Shown here one piece after another: positions 7,828 to 17,001 of a stretch of 64,000 bases of DNA. Source of the stretch: JAWRCU01 sp033542235 (GTDB taxonomy: Bacteria; Pseudomonadota; Alphaproteobacteria; Rhizobiales; Rhizobiaceae); NCBI RefSeq assembly GCF_033542235.1, contig NZ_JAWRCU010000005.1, forward strand, positions 434,001 to 498,000, written 5' to 3'. The translations under genes were made by a program, and so were the position numbers. Position 1 is the first letter of the stretch. Every line of letters begins with the position of its first letter. The notes below the pieces were generated by a model, which was not told the origin of the DNA, made no database searches, and was given only the letters and a program-made list of their open reading frames with translations.

Positions 7828-8895
7828 TTAGATCAACCCGCTTGCACTCGCGGCGGGATGCACGAGGTTACGGCGAGGAAGCTTATGAGCAAATCCCGCC
7901 AACCACGCAGAGAACTCAACCGGGGAAACGGTACTGCTGTCCAGAAATCTTGGCAGCGATAGCAGATTGCAGCGGCGACTCGACAAGCCCGGTTCGCATG
8001 TGGTCGCCGACACGATCCCTAATTCATCCAACCACGGAAGAAAACCTGGGTGCGTGACACCGCTCGGATAGCAAAAGTGAACCGGCCTCTTTCGACCGTC
8101 GGTAATCCGAGCAATGTAGTCCCTGTTTTCGGCGATCTCCTGCTTGAACAGCTCTTCGTTGAGCGGCACCCGATGCCTATGCGTGTGAAGCTCCAGTTGC
8201 ACCAGGGCTGGATCAAGCTGCCGCAGCTCGTCGGCCGACATGATATGGAGGATCCGGGAGCCGATCGTCGAACCATAGTCGACGCCGAGTTCGGTGGCGA
8301 GACGGCTCAGCAGGAGGTCCTTCTCCGACGACGACAAGCCTTCGCTCGCGGCAAAATGCCTGATCAAAGCCGTCAGGCGCGCCCGAGTCTCGCCGCTAGC
8401 CAGCTTCACCCGGCCGAGATCCCCACCAAATTGGCCGGAATCGAGGGTGCGCGCTCGTCCCTTCCACAGGAGATAGCTGCACATGACATCGAATACTGGA
8501 AGCTGATGAGACGAGTAATAGCTTGTCAAATAGACCGAAGCGGGAAATCCGTACTTCCTCAGCAAGGGATAGGCCTGAGAATAGAAGTCCGCAAACCCGT
8601 CGTCGAATGTTATACAAAGTGATCTTGCCGGCAGCTCGCCATCGTGCAGTTGCTGCAGCGCCGGTCCAAGCGGCACGACGTTGAACCCACCCCGACATAT
8701 GGCCTGCAACCGTTCTTCGAACAGTGCTGGAGAAAGATAGAGCTGCGGGTTCCAAAGATGCTCGTCTGCGCGCGCCACCCCATGATAACACAAGATCAAC
8801 AGCCGATTTCTTCGCCATCGACTGTTGGCCACCATCGTGCAACCACCGGCGCGCTCAGCGGCCTGCAAAACGAACAGCTTTGCGGTCTTCAGCAT
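7828..8895 (-). CDS. Polysaccharide deacetylase (NodB homology domain)
   Basis: The 355-residue protein is a carbohydrate esterase family 4 type deacetylase. Motif 1 is TFDDG (residues 96–100, with the catalytic base and metal Asp), motif 2 is HTHRH (237–241, metal-binding His), and a CYPSG stretch near 275–279 takes the place of motif 3. A YHGV segment near residue 37 is also typical. It would remove N- or O-acetyl groups from the polymer or its lipid-linked precursor. There is no clear signal peptide; the N-terminus has basic residues and may act in the cytoplasm or at the membrane. It lies within the exopolysaccharide locus on the same strand as the priming transferase. Confidence 0.85.
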   Translation of the reverse strand: MLKTAKLFVLQAAERAGGCTMVANSRWRRNRLLILCYHGVARADEHLWNPQLYLSPALFEERLQAICRGGFNVVPLGPALQQLHDGELPARSLCITFDDGFADFYSQAYPLLRKYGFPASVYLTSYYSSHQLPVFDVMCSYLLWKGRARTLDSGQFGGDLGRVKLASGETRARLTALIRHFAASEGLSSSEKDLLLSRLATELGVDYGSTIGSRILHIMSADELRQLDPALVQLELHTHRHRVPLNEELFKQEIAENRDYIARITDGRKRPVHFCYPSGVTHPGFLPWLDELGIVSATTCEPGLSSRRCNLLSLPRFLDSSTVSPVEFSAWLAGFAHKLPRRNLVHPAASASGLI

Positions 8896-8930
8896 TGAAT
8901 CGCGCCCGCGTTATCTTACACCGGCCCACG

Positions 8931-8966
8931 TTCAAGTTGGATCGCCATGCCGCTCTGTCTCTTCGT
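8931..8966 (+). repeat. Short dispersed repeat, copy A
   Basis: About 35 bases starting TTCAAGTTGGATCGCCA match, with roughly four or five differences, the minus strand of 10444–10478. The two copies flank the sugar-transferase region in opposite orientation. Neither lies in a recognised gene. Confidence 0.55.
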
Positions 8967-9024
8967 TTTCGCACCGAACCGAAAACCGCGGCGCACTCCT
9001 CGATCCGATCGTTGGGAGACGCTC

Positions 9025-9723
9025 CTAACGCACATATTTACTGTTGGCGTATATCATAAATGTTCGTAGAAATATCTTAAGATCCAGACGAAAGCTGATA
9101 TTTCGTACGTAATATAGGTCAAATATTAGTTTCTGCCGCGTTTCATCCAGGTCAGCCGCGTACCCATAGTATACTTGGGCCCATCCCGTAAGGCCTGGAA
9201 CAACCGAGTGCCGGAGATCATATTCCGGCAGCGCCATGCGATAGGCCTCGACCAGAGCTGGCTGCTCGGGCCGAGGCCCAATCAAACTCATATCGCCCTT
9301 CAGAATATTCCAAAGTTGCGGCAGCTCATCGAAATGCGCCAATCGCAACCAGTGCCCAAGCGGAGTTATCCTCGGATCGTCCCTCACCGTCGCGACGACA
9401 CCGGACCCGTGACGTGTTTCCATTGTGCGTAACTTGCACATGTTGAAAACACGCCCGCCCTTTCCGACCCTCTCCTGCCTGAACAGGATTGGTCTTCCCA
9501 TCGAGACCAAGATAGCCAGCGCGCAAATTGCCAGAAGCAATATGGTCGCCGGAGCGACGAGGACCACGAACAAGATATCGAAAATTCGCTTGACCTCGAC
9601 ATAATGGAACGTCGGCAGCCCCGCGATTTCTCGTCCGCCGACCCTATCAAACAACCTGACGCTCATGACGCGCGCCCTGCAAGCAAATGTCGGGTAAGGG
9701 GTCCAACGAACCGGGAAAACCAT
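9025..9723 (-). CDS. Undecaprenyl-phosphate sugar phosphotransferase (priming transferase)
   Basis: The 232-residue protein belongs to the bacterial sugar transferase family (ExoY, and the C-terminal domain of WcaJ). It has an N-terminal membrane helix (about residues 45–75), then FRQERVGKGGRVFNMCKLRT, DELPQLWNILKGDMSLIGPR and PGLTGWAQV, the three signature blocks. It adds the first sugar-1-phosphate to undecaprenyl phosphate on the cytoplasmic face and so starts repeat-unit synthesis. The ATG at 9723 has AGGA six bases before it. Size suggests an ExoY-like single-domain enzyme rather than the long WbaP/WcaJ type. Confidence 0.92.
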   Translation of the reverse strand: MVFPVRWTPYPTFACRARVMSVRLFDRVGGREIAGLPTFHYVEVKRIFDILFVVLVAPATILLLAICALAILVSMGRPILFRQERVGKGGRVFNMCKLRTMETRHGSGVVATVRDDPRITPLGHWLRLAHFDELPQLWNILKGDMSLIGPRPEQPALVEAYRMALPEYDLRHSVVPGLTGWAQVYYGYAADLDETRQKLIFDLYYVRNISFRLDLKIFLRTFMIYANSKYVR

Positions 9724-9746
9724 TGTTCCTGATAAAGCGTAAGCGA

Positions 9747-9767
9747 TTTGAATAAAATCGATTCAAA
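9747..9767. promoter_or_regulatory. Inverted repeat upstream of the priming transferase
   Basis: TTTGAAT and its complement ATTCAAA are separated by seven bases, 24 bp upstream of the start codon of the priming transferase. The position fits an operator overlapping the promoter. No regulator can be named. Confidence 0.4.
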
Positions 9768-9835
9768 GCGCGCACGCCGCGAAAAGCGCGCAGCCGAGAT
9801 CAGCGAAAAGGGAGAGCCGAGAGAGCTGTCGATTA

Positions 9836-10048
9836 TTATCCTGTCGACTCGTCAGGAGATTCAGAATTAACTGACCCGCTCACAGGGCGAGAACGCTTGC
9901 CCCAGACCAAGTAGGCAGCGGCGCCAATACCAAAAATCGCTCCGCCTGCAGGCGCAAGAAGAAAGCCGGCGATGAATCCGTACATCGGAATCAAAACCGC
10001 CAAAGCGACAACTTCGCCAACGAGAGCAATTACCAAGATGAAAATCAT
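9836..10048 (-). CDS. Small two-helix membrane protein, unknown function
   Basis: From the ATG at 10048 the protein has about 70 residues with two predicted transmembrane segments joined by a short loop, and a polar Ser/Glu/Asp-rich tail. The frame also runs back to a TTG at 10105, adding a 19-residue polar leader; neither start has a strong ribosome site. It lies between the priming transferase and a glycosyltransferase on the same strand, so it may belong to the locus, but I do not recognise it. Confidence 0.5.
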   Translation of the reverse strand: MIFILVIALVGEVVALAVLIPMYGFIAGFLLAPAGGAIFGIGAAAYLVWGKRSRPVSGSVNSESPDESTG

Positions 10049-10490
10049 ATGTGTTCTACAGCCGCGGTCATCATAAGGTTCTGCCTGAGAGGCGCGCTTA
10101 CTCAACTCGGGCCGCGCGCAAACGCGACATGTTTGCTAGCCTAACACAGTAATGCGCTGAACGCGACAAATGCCAATCGGTTGCCAAATACGCCGCCCAG
10201 GGCCGCTCGCAGATGATGTAAGCGGCGCTCTGGCGACGAGGTGCAACAGGCCAGCATCCGGGATCATTGAAGCGGTTCGAGGTATGCGGAGATCCGCATC
10301 AGGCCGAGCCGAAAATAGTCGTTTTTGAGAACCGAAGCGGCGCATACATGCCGATAGGTAAGCGCCGGAAGCGCAGGAAATTGCCATTTGCAGGCCGGCA
10401 TCTCGCGAACGTCTACACACCTCCATGAGTCCGATCCCAAGGGAAAGAGATCGAGAGCCGCGTGGCGATCCAATTTGAACGGACGGAGCT
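10049..10490. other. Intergenic region, no confident gene
   Basis: Apart from the second copy of a short dispersed repeat (10444–10478) and upstream sequence of the small membrane protein, I see no feature. Frames crossing it have no good start or family. Confidence 0.45.
10444..10478 (-). repeat. Short dispersed repeat, copy B
   Basis: This is the opposite-strand partner of the repeat at 8931–8966. The core TTGGATCGCCA is identical in both. Confidence 0.55.
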
Positions 10491-11687
10491 CTAGCCTTTT
10501 GGCTTGAGCCGCGATCCAACCGGCCGGTGCCCTCGACTCCAGTTGGAAACTTGCCACGCGGCTCGCGCGTGCCCAGTCAGCAGGAGAACTGCTCCAATTC
10601 CCGATGCGAGATACCCCTGCAACCAGTAGCTGAACGAGGTCAGCATCTTGGGCGACCGTGCGGGAAACAATGCTCCCGCAGCAGCCATCACGCCGCCGGC
10701 CAGTTCCAGCGCGACCAGTTTTCGCCATATCGGAGCAGTAAAGATCGCGAGCCAGACTGAAGCGATGAAGAGGGCCAGCAGAACAAAAGGCATCACGGAT
10801 CGCAGTGCCTTTCCCGAGATGAAGACAAAAGCGAGCCGCGGGCGCGCAGGATTGGCCAGATTTCGAAGCAGCAGCGTTTGCTGAAGATTGCCGGCGCCTA
10901 TCCGGACCCGCCGGCGAAAATCCTGCTTGTTGGCCGTTGCCTCCAGTTCAGTTGCCACAACCGTTTGATCGTATATCGCCCGCCACCCGCCATCCACCAT
11001 TCGCATGGGAAGCACAAAATCATCGTTGATGGTGTCTCGATCCAGCGGGGTGAAGAGTTTTCGGCGAAACACGTAGAATGCACCATGGGCGCCCATCGGG
11101 GCGGATACGGCCGCTTCGTCCGATTTGATCCGGACCTGGTAATCCCAGTATGCCCGTTCTCCGGGGGATGCGTCGTCGGGCATGATGTAAGTCCCGCAGA
11201 CCACGCCGACACCCGGATCGGAGAAATGAGCGGCCGCCCGCGTCAGCGCATCCGGTTTCAGGACCGCTGACACATCGCTCAGTGCCACAAGATCCGCCTG
11301 GAGTTCCGGTATCACCCGGTTGAGCACCGCCACCTTCCCGATATTCCTGTCGAAACATATCAGGTTCAGCTCGACGTTCGGATTTTCGTTGGCTTCCTTT
11401 CTTGCCAAGCGCTCGGTTGCGTCCTCGCAACCGTCGAGTACGACCGTTACCGACAGTTTTCCCGGCGCATACTCCAGCTCCGCGCAATTCCGAACTTTTT
11501 GTGTGATGGACTTCTCTTCGTTGTGAGCAGGGACCAGCAAGCCCACCGTGGGTAAAGTTTCAGTGTCTGCTCGCGAGGTCGTCGAATGCCTGTCCCCGAA
11601 CCAACGGCCAAACACCCGCAGAAGCAACGGGTAAGCGGCATGGTGGTACAGCATAAGCGCCGCGCAGAGTGCCAGCACCGCGACCAT
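10491..11687 (-). CDS. Membrane-bound family 2 glycosyltransferase
   Basis: The protein of about 398 residues has an N-terminal membrane helix, a GT2 catalytic domain and several C-terminal helices, the layout of processive or membrane-anchored glycosyltransferases such as ExoU/ExoM-type or NodC-like enzymes. The GT-A start motif LLVPAHNEEKS is followed by VVLDGCEDAT and LVALSDVSAVL (DxS in place of the usual DxD); NDDFVLPMRM supplies the downstream acidic motif. I choose the ATG at 11687, with AAAGGA five bases before it, over the upstream frame that opens at 11771. It is divergent from the export gene starting at 11932. Confidence 0.85.
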   Translation of the reverse strand: MVAVLALCAALMLYHHAAYPLLLRVFGRWFGDRHSTTSRADTETLPTVGLLVPAHNEEKSITQKVRNCAELEYAPGKLSVTVVLDGCEDATERLARKEANENPNVELNLICFDRNIGKVAVLNRVIPELQADLVALSDVSAVLKPDALTRAAAHFSDPGVGVVCGTYIMPDDASPGERAYWDYQVRIKSDEAAVSAPMGAHGAFYVFRRKLFTPLDRDTINDDFVLPMRMVDGGWRAIYDQTVVATELEATANKQDFRRRVRIGAGNLQQTLLLRNLANPARPRLAFVFISGKALRSVMPFVLLALFIASVWLAIFTAPIWRKLVALELAGGVMAAAGALFPARSPKMLTSFSYWLQGYLASGIGAVLLLTGHARAAWQVSNWSRGHRPVGSRLKPKG

Positions 11688-11931
11688 GAAATCCTTTACG
11701 CGGGCAGCACCCCTCGCAGCGCGCCCTCCAGGTGAGCTTAGGTATGTCGCCTTGCCGAGCCGGCAAGGCATGGTTTATCTTTTCCTAATGTATGGGAGTA
11801 TCGAAGCTGGGCGGCGGCCGCTTATCTGCTATCAGCCGACGCCGGACCCCAAAATACCTGTGGGGCTACCTCCCCTAGCCCATCCGTCGCCGCGCTCCAT
11901 ATCAGAAGGCGCAACGGAGCGGTGGCGGGCA

Positions 11932-13224
11932 ATGAGTTCATCCCGGTTGATGCGCTATGCGGCTGCAGGTGCCATCGTTCTCGCCTGCTCCCTTTCCGCC
12001 TTTGCCCAATCTGAGGGCGAGCCTGCGAGCAAGGAAGATCTGGAGACCCTACCGGTCCCGGATATCACGTTTGCCGAACGTCTTTCGCTGAGGTTTCAGG
12101 ACCATCCAGAGCTATCGGGTGATTACCGTGTCTCGCCTGACAACACGCTTTCGGTGCCGGTGGTCGGGAGAATGAATGTTGCTGGCCTCTCGCTTGTTGG
12201 GCTGGAACAGCTGATCGCAAAGCGTGCCACCGAGCTTGCCGGGAATGCTACTTACGTCACCGCGGAAATCGCCGCCTATCGCCCGATTTTCGTCTCAGGT
12301 GATGTCAGCAGATCCGGCTCGATAGAATGGCGGCCGGGGTTGACCGTGCTTCAGGCCGAGGCATTGGCAGGGGGGCTTTTCCGCCCACAAGAACAAACCG
12401 CGGGCGGCGGCAGCATGATCGACACCGACAAGACGTTGCGCAAGATTGAAGATCAGCGAAATCGCCTGCTGGCGAGCGTCGCACGCCTGAAGGCGGAGAA
12501 GGAAGGGCTGAACAAGATTGCCATCCCCCCCGAACTCATCGAGCTCGCCGGAAAAGGAGAGGCGACATCCCTGATCTTGGAGCAGCAAGCGCTTATGGAT
12601 GCACGTAGCGCGGCCCTCACGAAGCAATTGTCGTCGCTGGAGAACGGCAGCAACACTGCCGAGCAGGAATTGCAGGGATTGAACGACCAGGCAGCTCGGG
12701 TCGATGAGCAACTGCAGAAATTGCGGGAGATGCAGGGCCGCGTCGCCACACTGCTTCAAAAGGGCCTGGTGGAGAAGGAACGATCGCTGGAGGGGGAGCT
12801 CAGAATCTCGCAACTTGAAGAGAAGGCCATCGAAATCGCGGTCTCGCGGGCGCGGGTGCAAGGTGTCGTCGCGGGGCTGCAGCAAAATGCCGTCACGCTG
12901 AAAGAGGACCGCAAGGCAGCAATCGACACCGAGATTTCGAGCAAACAGGCAGAGCTGGCGCAGATCGAGATTGACTACCAAGCCGCCAACCAGACATACC
13001 GCGAGCAGAGCGCGCAGGGTGAGCATGTTCGTGGAACAGCCTCCCTCCCCCAACCCACGACTGAGTACACGATCGTTCGGCGCAACGAGAGCGGGGAACG
13101 CCAGCTCACCGCCAAGACATCATCCTATCTCCGGCCGGGCGACGTCTTGCTGGTCACTCGCCACGTGAGCGGACCGGGGGCAACAGACGACAAAGAGCGA
13201 ACAGCCGCTGACAGATCTCAATGA
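11932..13224 (+). CDS. Polysaccharide export outer-membrane protein, ExoF-like (OPX family)
   Basis: The protein has 430 residues. A signal peptide (about 1–24, ending AFA) is followed by a Poly_export domain beginning FQDHPELSGDYRVSPDNTL, an SLBB-like segment (PIFVSGDVSRSGSIEW), a long coiled coil (about residues 160–370) and a final segment, SYLRPGDVLLVTR. This order matches ExoF of rhizobial exopolysaccharide systems. It should connect the chain-length regulator to the outer membrane during export. I start at the ATG at 11932 because the signal peptide begins there. Its stop codon overlaps the ATG of the next gene (ATGA), indicating translational coupling. Confidence 0.85.
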   Translation: MSSSRLMRYAAAGAIVLACSLSAFAQSEGEPASKEDLETLPVPDITFAERLSLRFQDHPELSGDYRVSPDNTLSVPVVGRMNVAGLSLVGLEQLIAKRATELAGNATYVTAEIAAYRPIFVSGDVSRSGSIEWRPGLTVLQAEALAGGLFRPQEQTAGGGSMIDTDKTLRKIEDQRNRLLASVARLKAEKEGLNKIAIPPELIELAGKGEATSLILEQQALMDARSAALTKQLSSLENGSNTAEQELQGLNDQAARVDEQLQKLREMQGRVATLLQKGLVEKERSLEGELRISQLEEKAIEIAVSRARVQGVVAGLQQNAVTLKEDRKAAIDTEISSKQAELAQIEIDYQAANQTYREQSAQGEHVRGTASLPQPTTEYTIVRRNESGERQLTAKTSSYLRPGDVLLVTRHVSGPGATDDKERTAADRSQ

Positions 13225-13892
13225 ATATCGAGCTGCGTCAACTGGAGGACATCGTCGTTGCAATCTCGAGCAACGACGGGAGGATTATCGGCTTCACCAC
13301 GCCGGACCTCGACAACGCGGTTTCATCCATCTCTCAATCGGTGGCTGAGTTTCTGGCGCGATCAAGGCAGTCGGTTTTGCTGATCAATTTCCTAAAGCCG
13401 ATCGGCCATGCCGATGACGACTCCTTGTCGATTTCAGACGCATTGGCAACAGATCGCATGGTCCACAGTATCCAATGCCTGGATATAATCGAAGTGCATC
13501 CAGGCGCCAGCAGTCCGTACGTCTTTGCCGACACCGCTCAACTCAGGCAAGTCCTCGCGCAGTACCTCGAGAGCTATCAATTTGTCATCCTGCAGCTGGG
13601 ACCTGTGCTCACGGTCACGGCTACGACCCTCAATCCGCTTCCGATCGGCGCAGCCTGTGACTACGTACTGCTGACCTGCAAGCCCGGCTCAGTCAGGCGA
13701 CAGATGCTGAGAACCGCCGTCGCGAGGCTGCAGGCGGCGCGCTGTCGCATCGCAGGCGTCGTCCTCAACGAAAGCGGCTATGCGAGCGTGGGCGCACAGA
13801 TTGCACGCGTCTGCGGCTGGATTCTTTGGCCTCTGCCTTGGCTTCGCAAGCGCGTTCAGGCTTGGGCCCTGACGAGCGAATTGCTGAATTGA
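13221..13892 (+). CDS. BY-kinase-like protein lacking nucleotide-binding motifs
   Basis: The 223-residue protein aligns by pattern with the CpsD/Wzc tyrosine-kinase domain, but its active motifs are gone. Where Walker A (PGEGKST) should be it has GFTTPDLDNAVSSIS; where Walker A' (LLIDADLR) should be it has LLINFLKPI; where Walker B (VIIDTPP) should be it has FVILQLGPV. The rest of the fold is preserved, including YVLLTCKPGS and IAGVVLNE. There is no C-terminal tyrosine cluster. It is coupled to the ExoF-like gene by an ATGA overlap. I infer a non-catalytic structural or regulatory partner of the export/polymerisation machinery. It is not truncated: the length is normal for a stand-alone CpsD-type protein. 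Confidence 0.75.
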   Translation: MNIELRQLEDIVVAISSNDGRIIGFTTPDLDNAVSSISQSVAEFLARSRQSVLLINFLKPIGHADDDSLSISDALATDRMVHSIQCLDIIEVHPGASSPYVFADTAQLRQVLAQYLESYQFVILQLGPVLTVTATTLNPLPIGAACDYVLLTCKPGSVRRQMLRTAVARLQAARCRIAGVVLNESGYASVGAQIARVCGWILWPLPWLRKRVQAWALTSELLN

Positions 13893-13944
13893 GGGATCGG
13901 ATGCGCTTGGCAAAGCTCGGAGCTGGAGGCCTGAAGTTGGTCAG

Positions 13945-15354
13945 ATGAATCTCCAGCTCTTGATAGCTGCATGTTCGGCGCTTCTCGTCTCGCTGGCTTG
14001 GCGCATGTCCACCAATCCCTATACGCCGCTACTCGTCGTAATACTGTTCGTCTGCATAGTCTCTGCTCTAAGCTGGCCGTCTGCGTTTCTGATGTTATTT
14101 GTTATATTTTCAGTATTCCGGATACACGAGGTCCTTCCCGTCCTGCAACCGATGCAAATCCCCCTGCTGTTGAGCGAACTGGGTCTGGCGTCGGTGCTCT
14201 GGCATATGTTCCTGTCTCGCCGCGTTAAACCATTTCTTTCCCACGAACTGATAGCGATGCTGACATTCTTTGCTATTGTATCGCTCGGCGTCTTCTTTGC
14301 AAAAACATATGATCTTGCCTACTCATACTGGAGCGAGAACTACATAAAGCTAATCATGATTACCCTCGCATTGGCTTGGTCTATGCAAGAGCCTTCAGAC
14401 TTTCGTTCGGCGACTTATTTCATCACGTTTTCGGGAACATTGATCGGGGCTATGACCATCTGGAATAGGGTGAGTGGAACCGGACTCGTCGAGCTTACCC
14501 GGTCTGCGCTGGCTGCAGAGTTCGGCTCGCCCCTCAGCGACCCCAACGTTCTGGCGCTGACGCTGATCTTTTCACTCAGTTACGCTCTTTCTCTCTTGCT
14601 CTCGCCCACGCGCGCCGGTGACCGAACACTCGGCATTGCGGCAACCGCCGTAGCGACAGCGGCGGTCATCTGCACGCAAAGCCGTGGCGGCCTTCTCGCG
14701 TTTGTCGCCGTGATTGGCGTCGGCGTGGCGCGCATGTTGAAGTCGCGTGGCACGATCCTCGTCATCGTGCCTGCTGTGGTAGCCGGGCTCTATTTCGGCA
14801 TGGACCTTTCTCAACGCGTCTCGGGGGGAGATGCGGATCTGACCGACGAGTCCGCAAATGGTCGGCTGTATGCCTGGCAGGCAGCCATTGGCATGGCGAT
14901 CGATCGCCCTTTGACCGGAGTCGGGATGAACAATTTCGCGAATGAATTCTACACTTATACTCCCGTCTGGCTTGACCGGCCGATTACAGCGCACAGCATC
15001 TGGTTCCAGGTTCTTGGCGAGGTCGGCGTTCCAGGTCTTCTGGTTTTCATAACGATAATAGTGCTGGCATTCCGCTCCCTGATCAGGACCGACCGCCTTC
15101 TGTCGCAAAGGGCCGACGCCCGAGAGATGCAGGGCTTTACCAGCGCGACTTTGCTGGCCTTGGTTGGCTTGTGCGTGGGCGGATCATTCCTCAGCCAGGC
15201 ATATGACTGGATCCTGTACGTCATCCTGGCGATGTCCGCGGCGCTTTCACGATGGGCGGCCACCGAGGTTGTGCACGACGCCCACCAAACCCAATCCCGC
15301 TCAAGTCGGCCTGCCAACCAGCAACTTGCTCCGCCTTTCGTCAGGCTGCCTTAG
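13945..15354 (+). CDS. O-antigen ligase/polymerase-type membrane protein (Wzy-like)
   Basis: The 469-residue protein has about ten to twelve predicted transmembrane helices and a large periplasmic loop toward the C-terminus. That loop (about residues 310–360: GVGMNNFANEF and then ITAHSIWFQVLGEVGVPG) is the Wzy_C/RfaL signature with its conserved His. In a locus with a flippase and a chain-length protein it most likely polymerises repeat units in the periplasm. It ends 4 bp inside the end of the converging flippase gene. Confidence 0.85.
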   Translation: MNLQLLIAACSALLVSLAWRMSTNPYTPLLVVILFVCIVSALSWPSAFLMLFVIFSVFRIHEVLPVLQPMQIPLLLSELGLASVLWHMFLSRRVKPFLSHELIAMLTFFAIVSLGVFFAKTYDLAYSYWSENYIKLIMITLALAWSMQEPSDFRSATYFITFSGTLIGAMTIWNRVSGTGLVELTRSALAAEFGSPLSDPNVLALTLIFSLSYALSLLLSPTRAGDRTLGIAATAVATAAVICTQSRGGLLAFVAVIGVGVARMLKSRGTILVIVPAVVAGLYFGMDLSQRVSGGDADLTDESANGRLYAWQAAIGMAIDRPLTGVGMNNFANEFYTYTPVWLDRPITAHSIWFQVLGEVGVPGLLVFITIIVLAFRSLIRTDRLLSQRADAREMQGFTSATLLALVGLCVGGSFLSQAYDWILYVILAMSAALSRWAATEVVHDAHQTQSRSSRPANQQLAPPFVRLP

Positions 15355-16841
15355 TTTTCGGAAGCGGGTGCCATCATCTGCGGTTCACCGCGCATGGCCG
15401 GATAAAGCAAAGCTGCGAACGCTGCCGCGTAGAAGATAGCTGCCAGGATCAGCGTGGTCCAATCACGAGGCTGGAGCCAATGGTCGATCGCATAGCCGAT
15501 CATCACTGCAGGAAGAGAGACAATCAGATTGGGCAGAACGACCTGGCTTGCGTATTCCCTAACCGGCACATTCAGAAGTCTGAAGCCGTAGAACAGCGGC
15601 GCCACTCCTCTCCAGAGCGCTGCCGCAACAGCTGCTGCTACAGCAATTCCAGCGAGACCCCAAAATCCGACCAACAAGGCGCTCGCGGCGAGGATGGTCA
15701 GCCCTTCACCGGCCGAGAAGAGCGTGAGAGCCCTCTGCATTCTCATTCCCATGATCACCCAGAACGTCGTCCACTGGGACAGCGCGAAGAACTCTCCCGC
15801 CAGCAATATTGTCAGCTGCTCATAGGCGCCAGGAGCTCGCCCGCCCTGCCACAGGTGAATGAAGCTATCCCCCATGAGCAAAAGCCCGAAGGTAAGAAAG
15901 CAGCTCAATGCGGCGTTGTATCGGCCTCCCATCAGCAGAAGTCTTCGCTGGTCTACCTCGGCGTCCACCTGGAAGAGCTGAACCGATCGGGCCGCGACTG
16001 CCTCGGTAGCGGCAGAAACAAATGAGTTGCAGTTGGTGGAAAGCTGACGGGCGATGGAAAAGATCGCGACGCTCCCAGTCCCGAGCGTGTAGCCGATGAT
16101 GATTGGGGGCAGTTGAAGCACCAGGGATCTGGTGCCGTTCATGACTGCGAATTCCAGCCCCGTGCGAATGATCTGAGCAGCGATCCGGATCTTGAACAGG
16201 CCTGGCCGCAGCGAGAGCCTTCGCTCGAGAACGAAACTAGTCACCATGTAGCCGACGGCGGCAAGACACCCGGTGAAGAGCGTGCACGCGGCAATGACCC
16301 AGATCGCGGATCCCGCGCCGACGAAAACGAACAGCATCGCCAGTCGAAGAAGCATGGACGGGATTTCGACCGAGTTCATCAGGTCGAAACGCTCATAGCC
16401 CCACAAGAAACAGGTGTATGGCGCAGCCACGAAATGGATCGCGCTGGCGAGCCCCATCAGCCATACGGCCCGAGCCACATCTGGTGCCTTCTCGGGCGGC
16501 ATTTGAAAGAAGGCATTGAAGGCCCATGGCATGAACCAGCTGACCAATACTATTGCGAGGCAGCAGGCACCGAGCACCGCGACCGCAGTGGTGAGAATCC
16601 GGCTGATTTCGGCCACGTTGTCGTTTGCACGTTGCGCGGCGATCAGTCGCCCCACCGCTACCGTCATCCCGAGGTCCAGCAGCCAAAGCAGGGATGTCGT
16701 AGAGACGACGAGCGCCCATGTGCCGAATTCGTTCACACCGAGCTGGCGCAGGAGATAGGCGGCCGTCACCAAGCCGCTGAGGGCGTTTACGACAGCGCCC
16801 GCAGAGTTCGCTACAACGTTGGCCGTCAAGGATCGCGGCAA
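15351..16841 (-). CDS. Oligosaccharide flippase (Wzx, MOP superfamily)
   Basis: The 496-residue polytopic protein has 12–14 hydrophobic segments and an opening (NVVANSAGAVVNALSGLVTA) typical of polysaccharide-biosynthesis flippases. It would move undecaprenyl-linked repeat units across the inner membrane. Translation appears to start at a TTG at 16841, preceded by GGGAGG at good spacing, and no better ATG is near. It converges with the polymerase gene (4 bp overlap) and is divergent from the DUF4091 gene. Confidence 0.85.
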   Translation of the reverse strand: MPRSLTANVVANSAGAVVNALSGLVTAAYLLRQLGVNEFGTWALVVSTTSLLWLLDLGMTVAVGRLIAAQRANDNVAEISRILTTAVAVLGACCLAIVLVSWFMPWAFNAFFQMPPEKAPDVARAVWLMGLASAIHFVAAPYTCFLWGYERFDLMNSVEIPSMLLRLAMLFVFVGAGSAIWVIAACTLFTGCLAAVGYMVTSFVLERRLSLRPGLFKIRIAAQIIRTGLEFAVMNGTRSLVLQLPPIIIGYTLGTGSVAIFSIARQLSTNCNSFVSAATEAVAARSVQLFQVDAEVDQRRLLLMGGRYNAALSCFLTFGLLLMGDSFIHLWQGGRAPGAYEQLTILLAGEFFALSQWTTFWVIMGMRMQRALTLFSAGEGLTILAASALLVGFWGLAGIAVAAAVAAALWRGVAPLFYGFRLLNVPVREYASQVVLPNLIVSLPAVMIGYAIDHWLQPRDWTTLILAAIFYAAAFAALLYPAMRGEPQMMAPASEN

Positions 16842-17001
16842 ATCCCGCCTCCCAGGCGCTCACGTCGACGGCCTCGATTTTGCCGCGAGTGCGCTGCAGC
16901 CTATAAGGATCAATCTTCCCAGAGGTTCCGGCTCTGGAAAAGACTGATCGTGCGAGGCTGGCAAGTTTCGCGTAGATTCCTCTACGTGCGTCGATAGCCC
17001 T

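Noticed and set aside
10264..10728. A 154-codon minus-strand frame overlapping the end of the glycosyltransferase
   Set aside because: It overlaps the secure glycosyltransferase frame, has no ribosome site, and contains part of a dispersed repeat.
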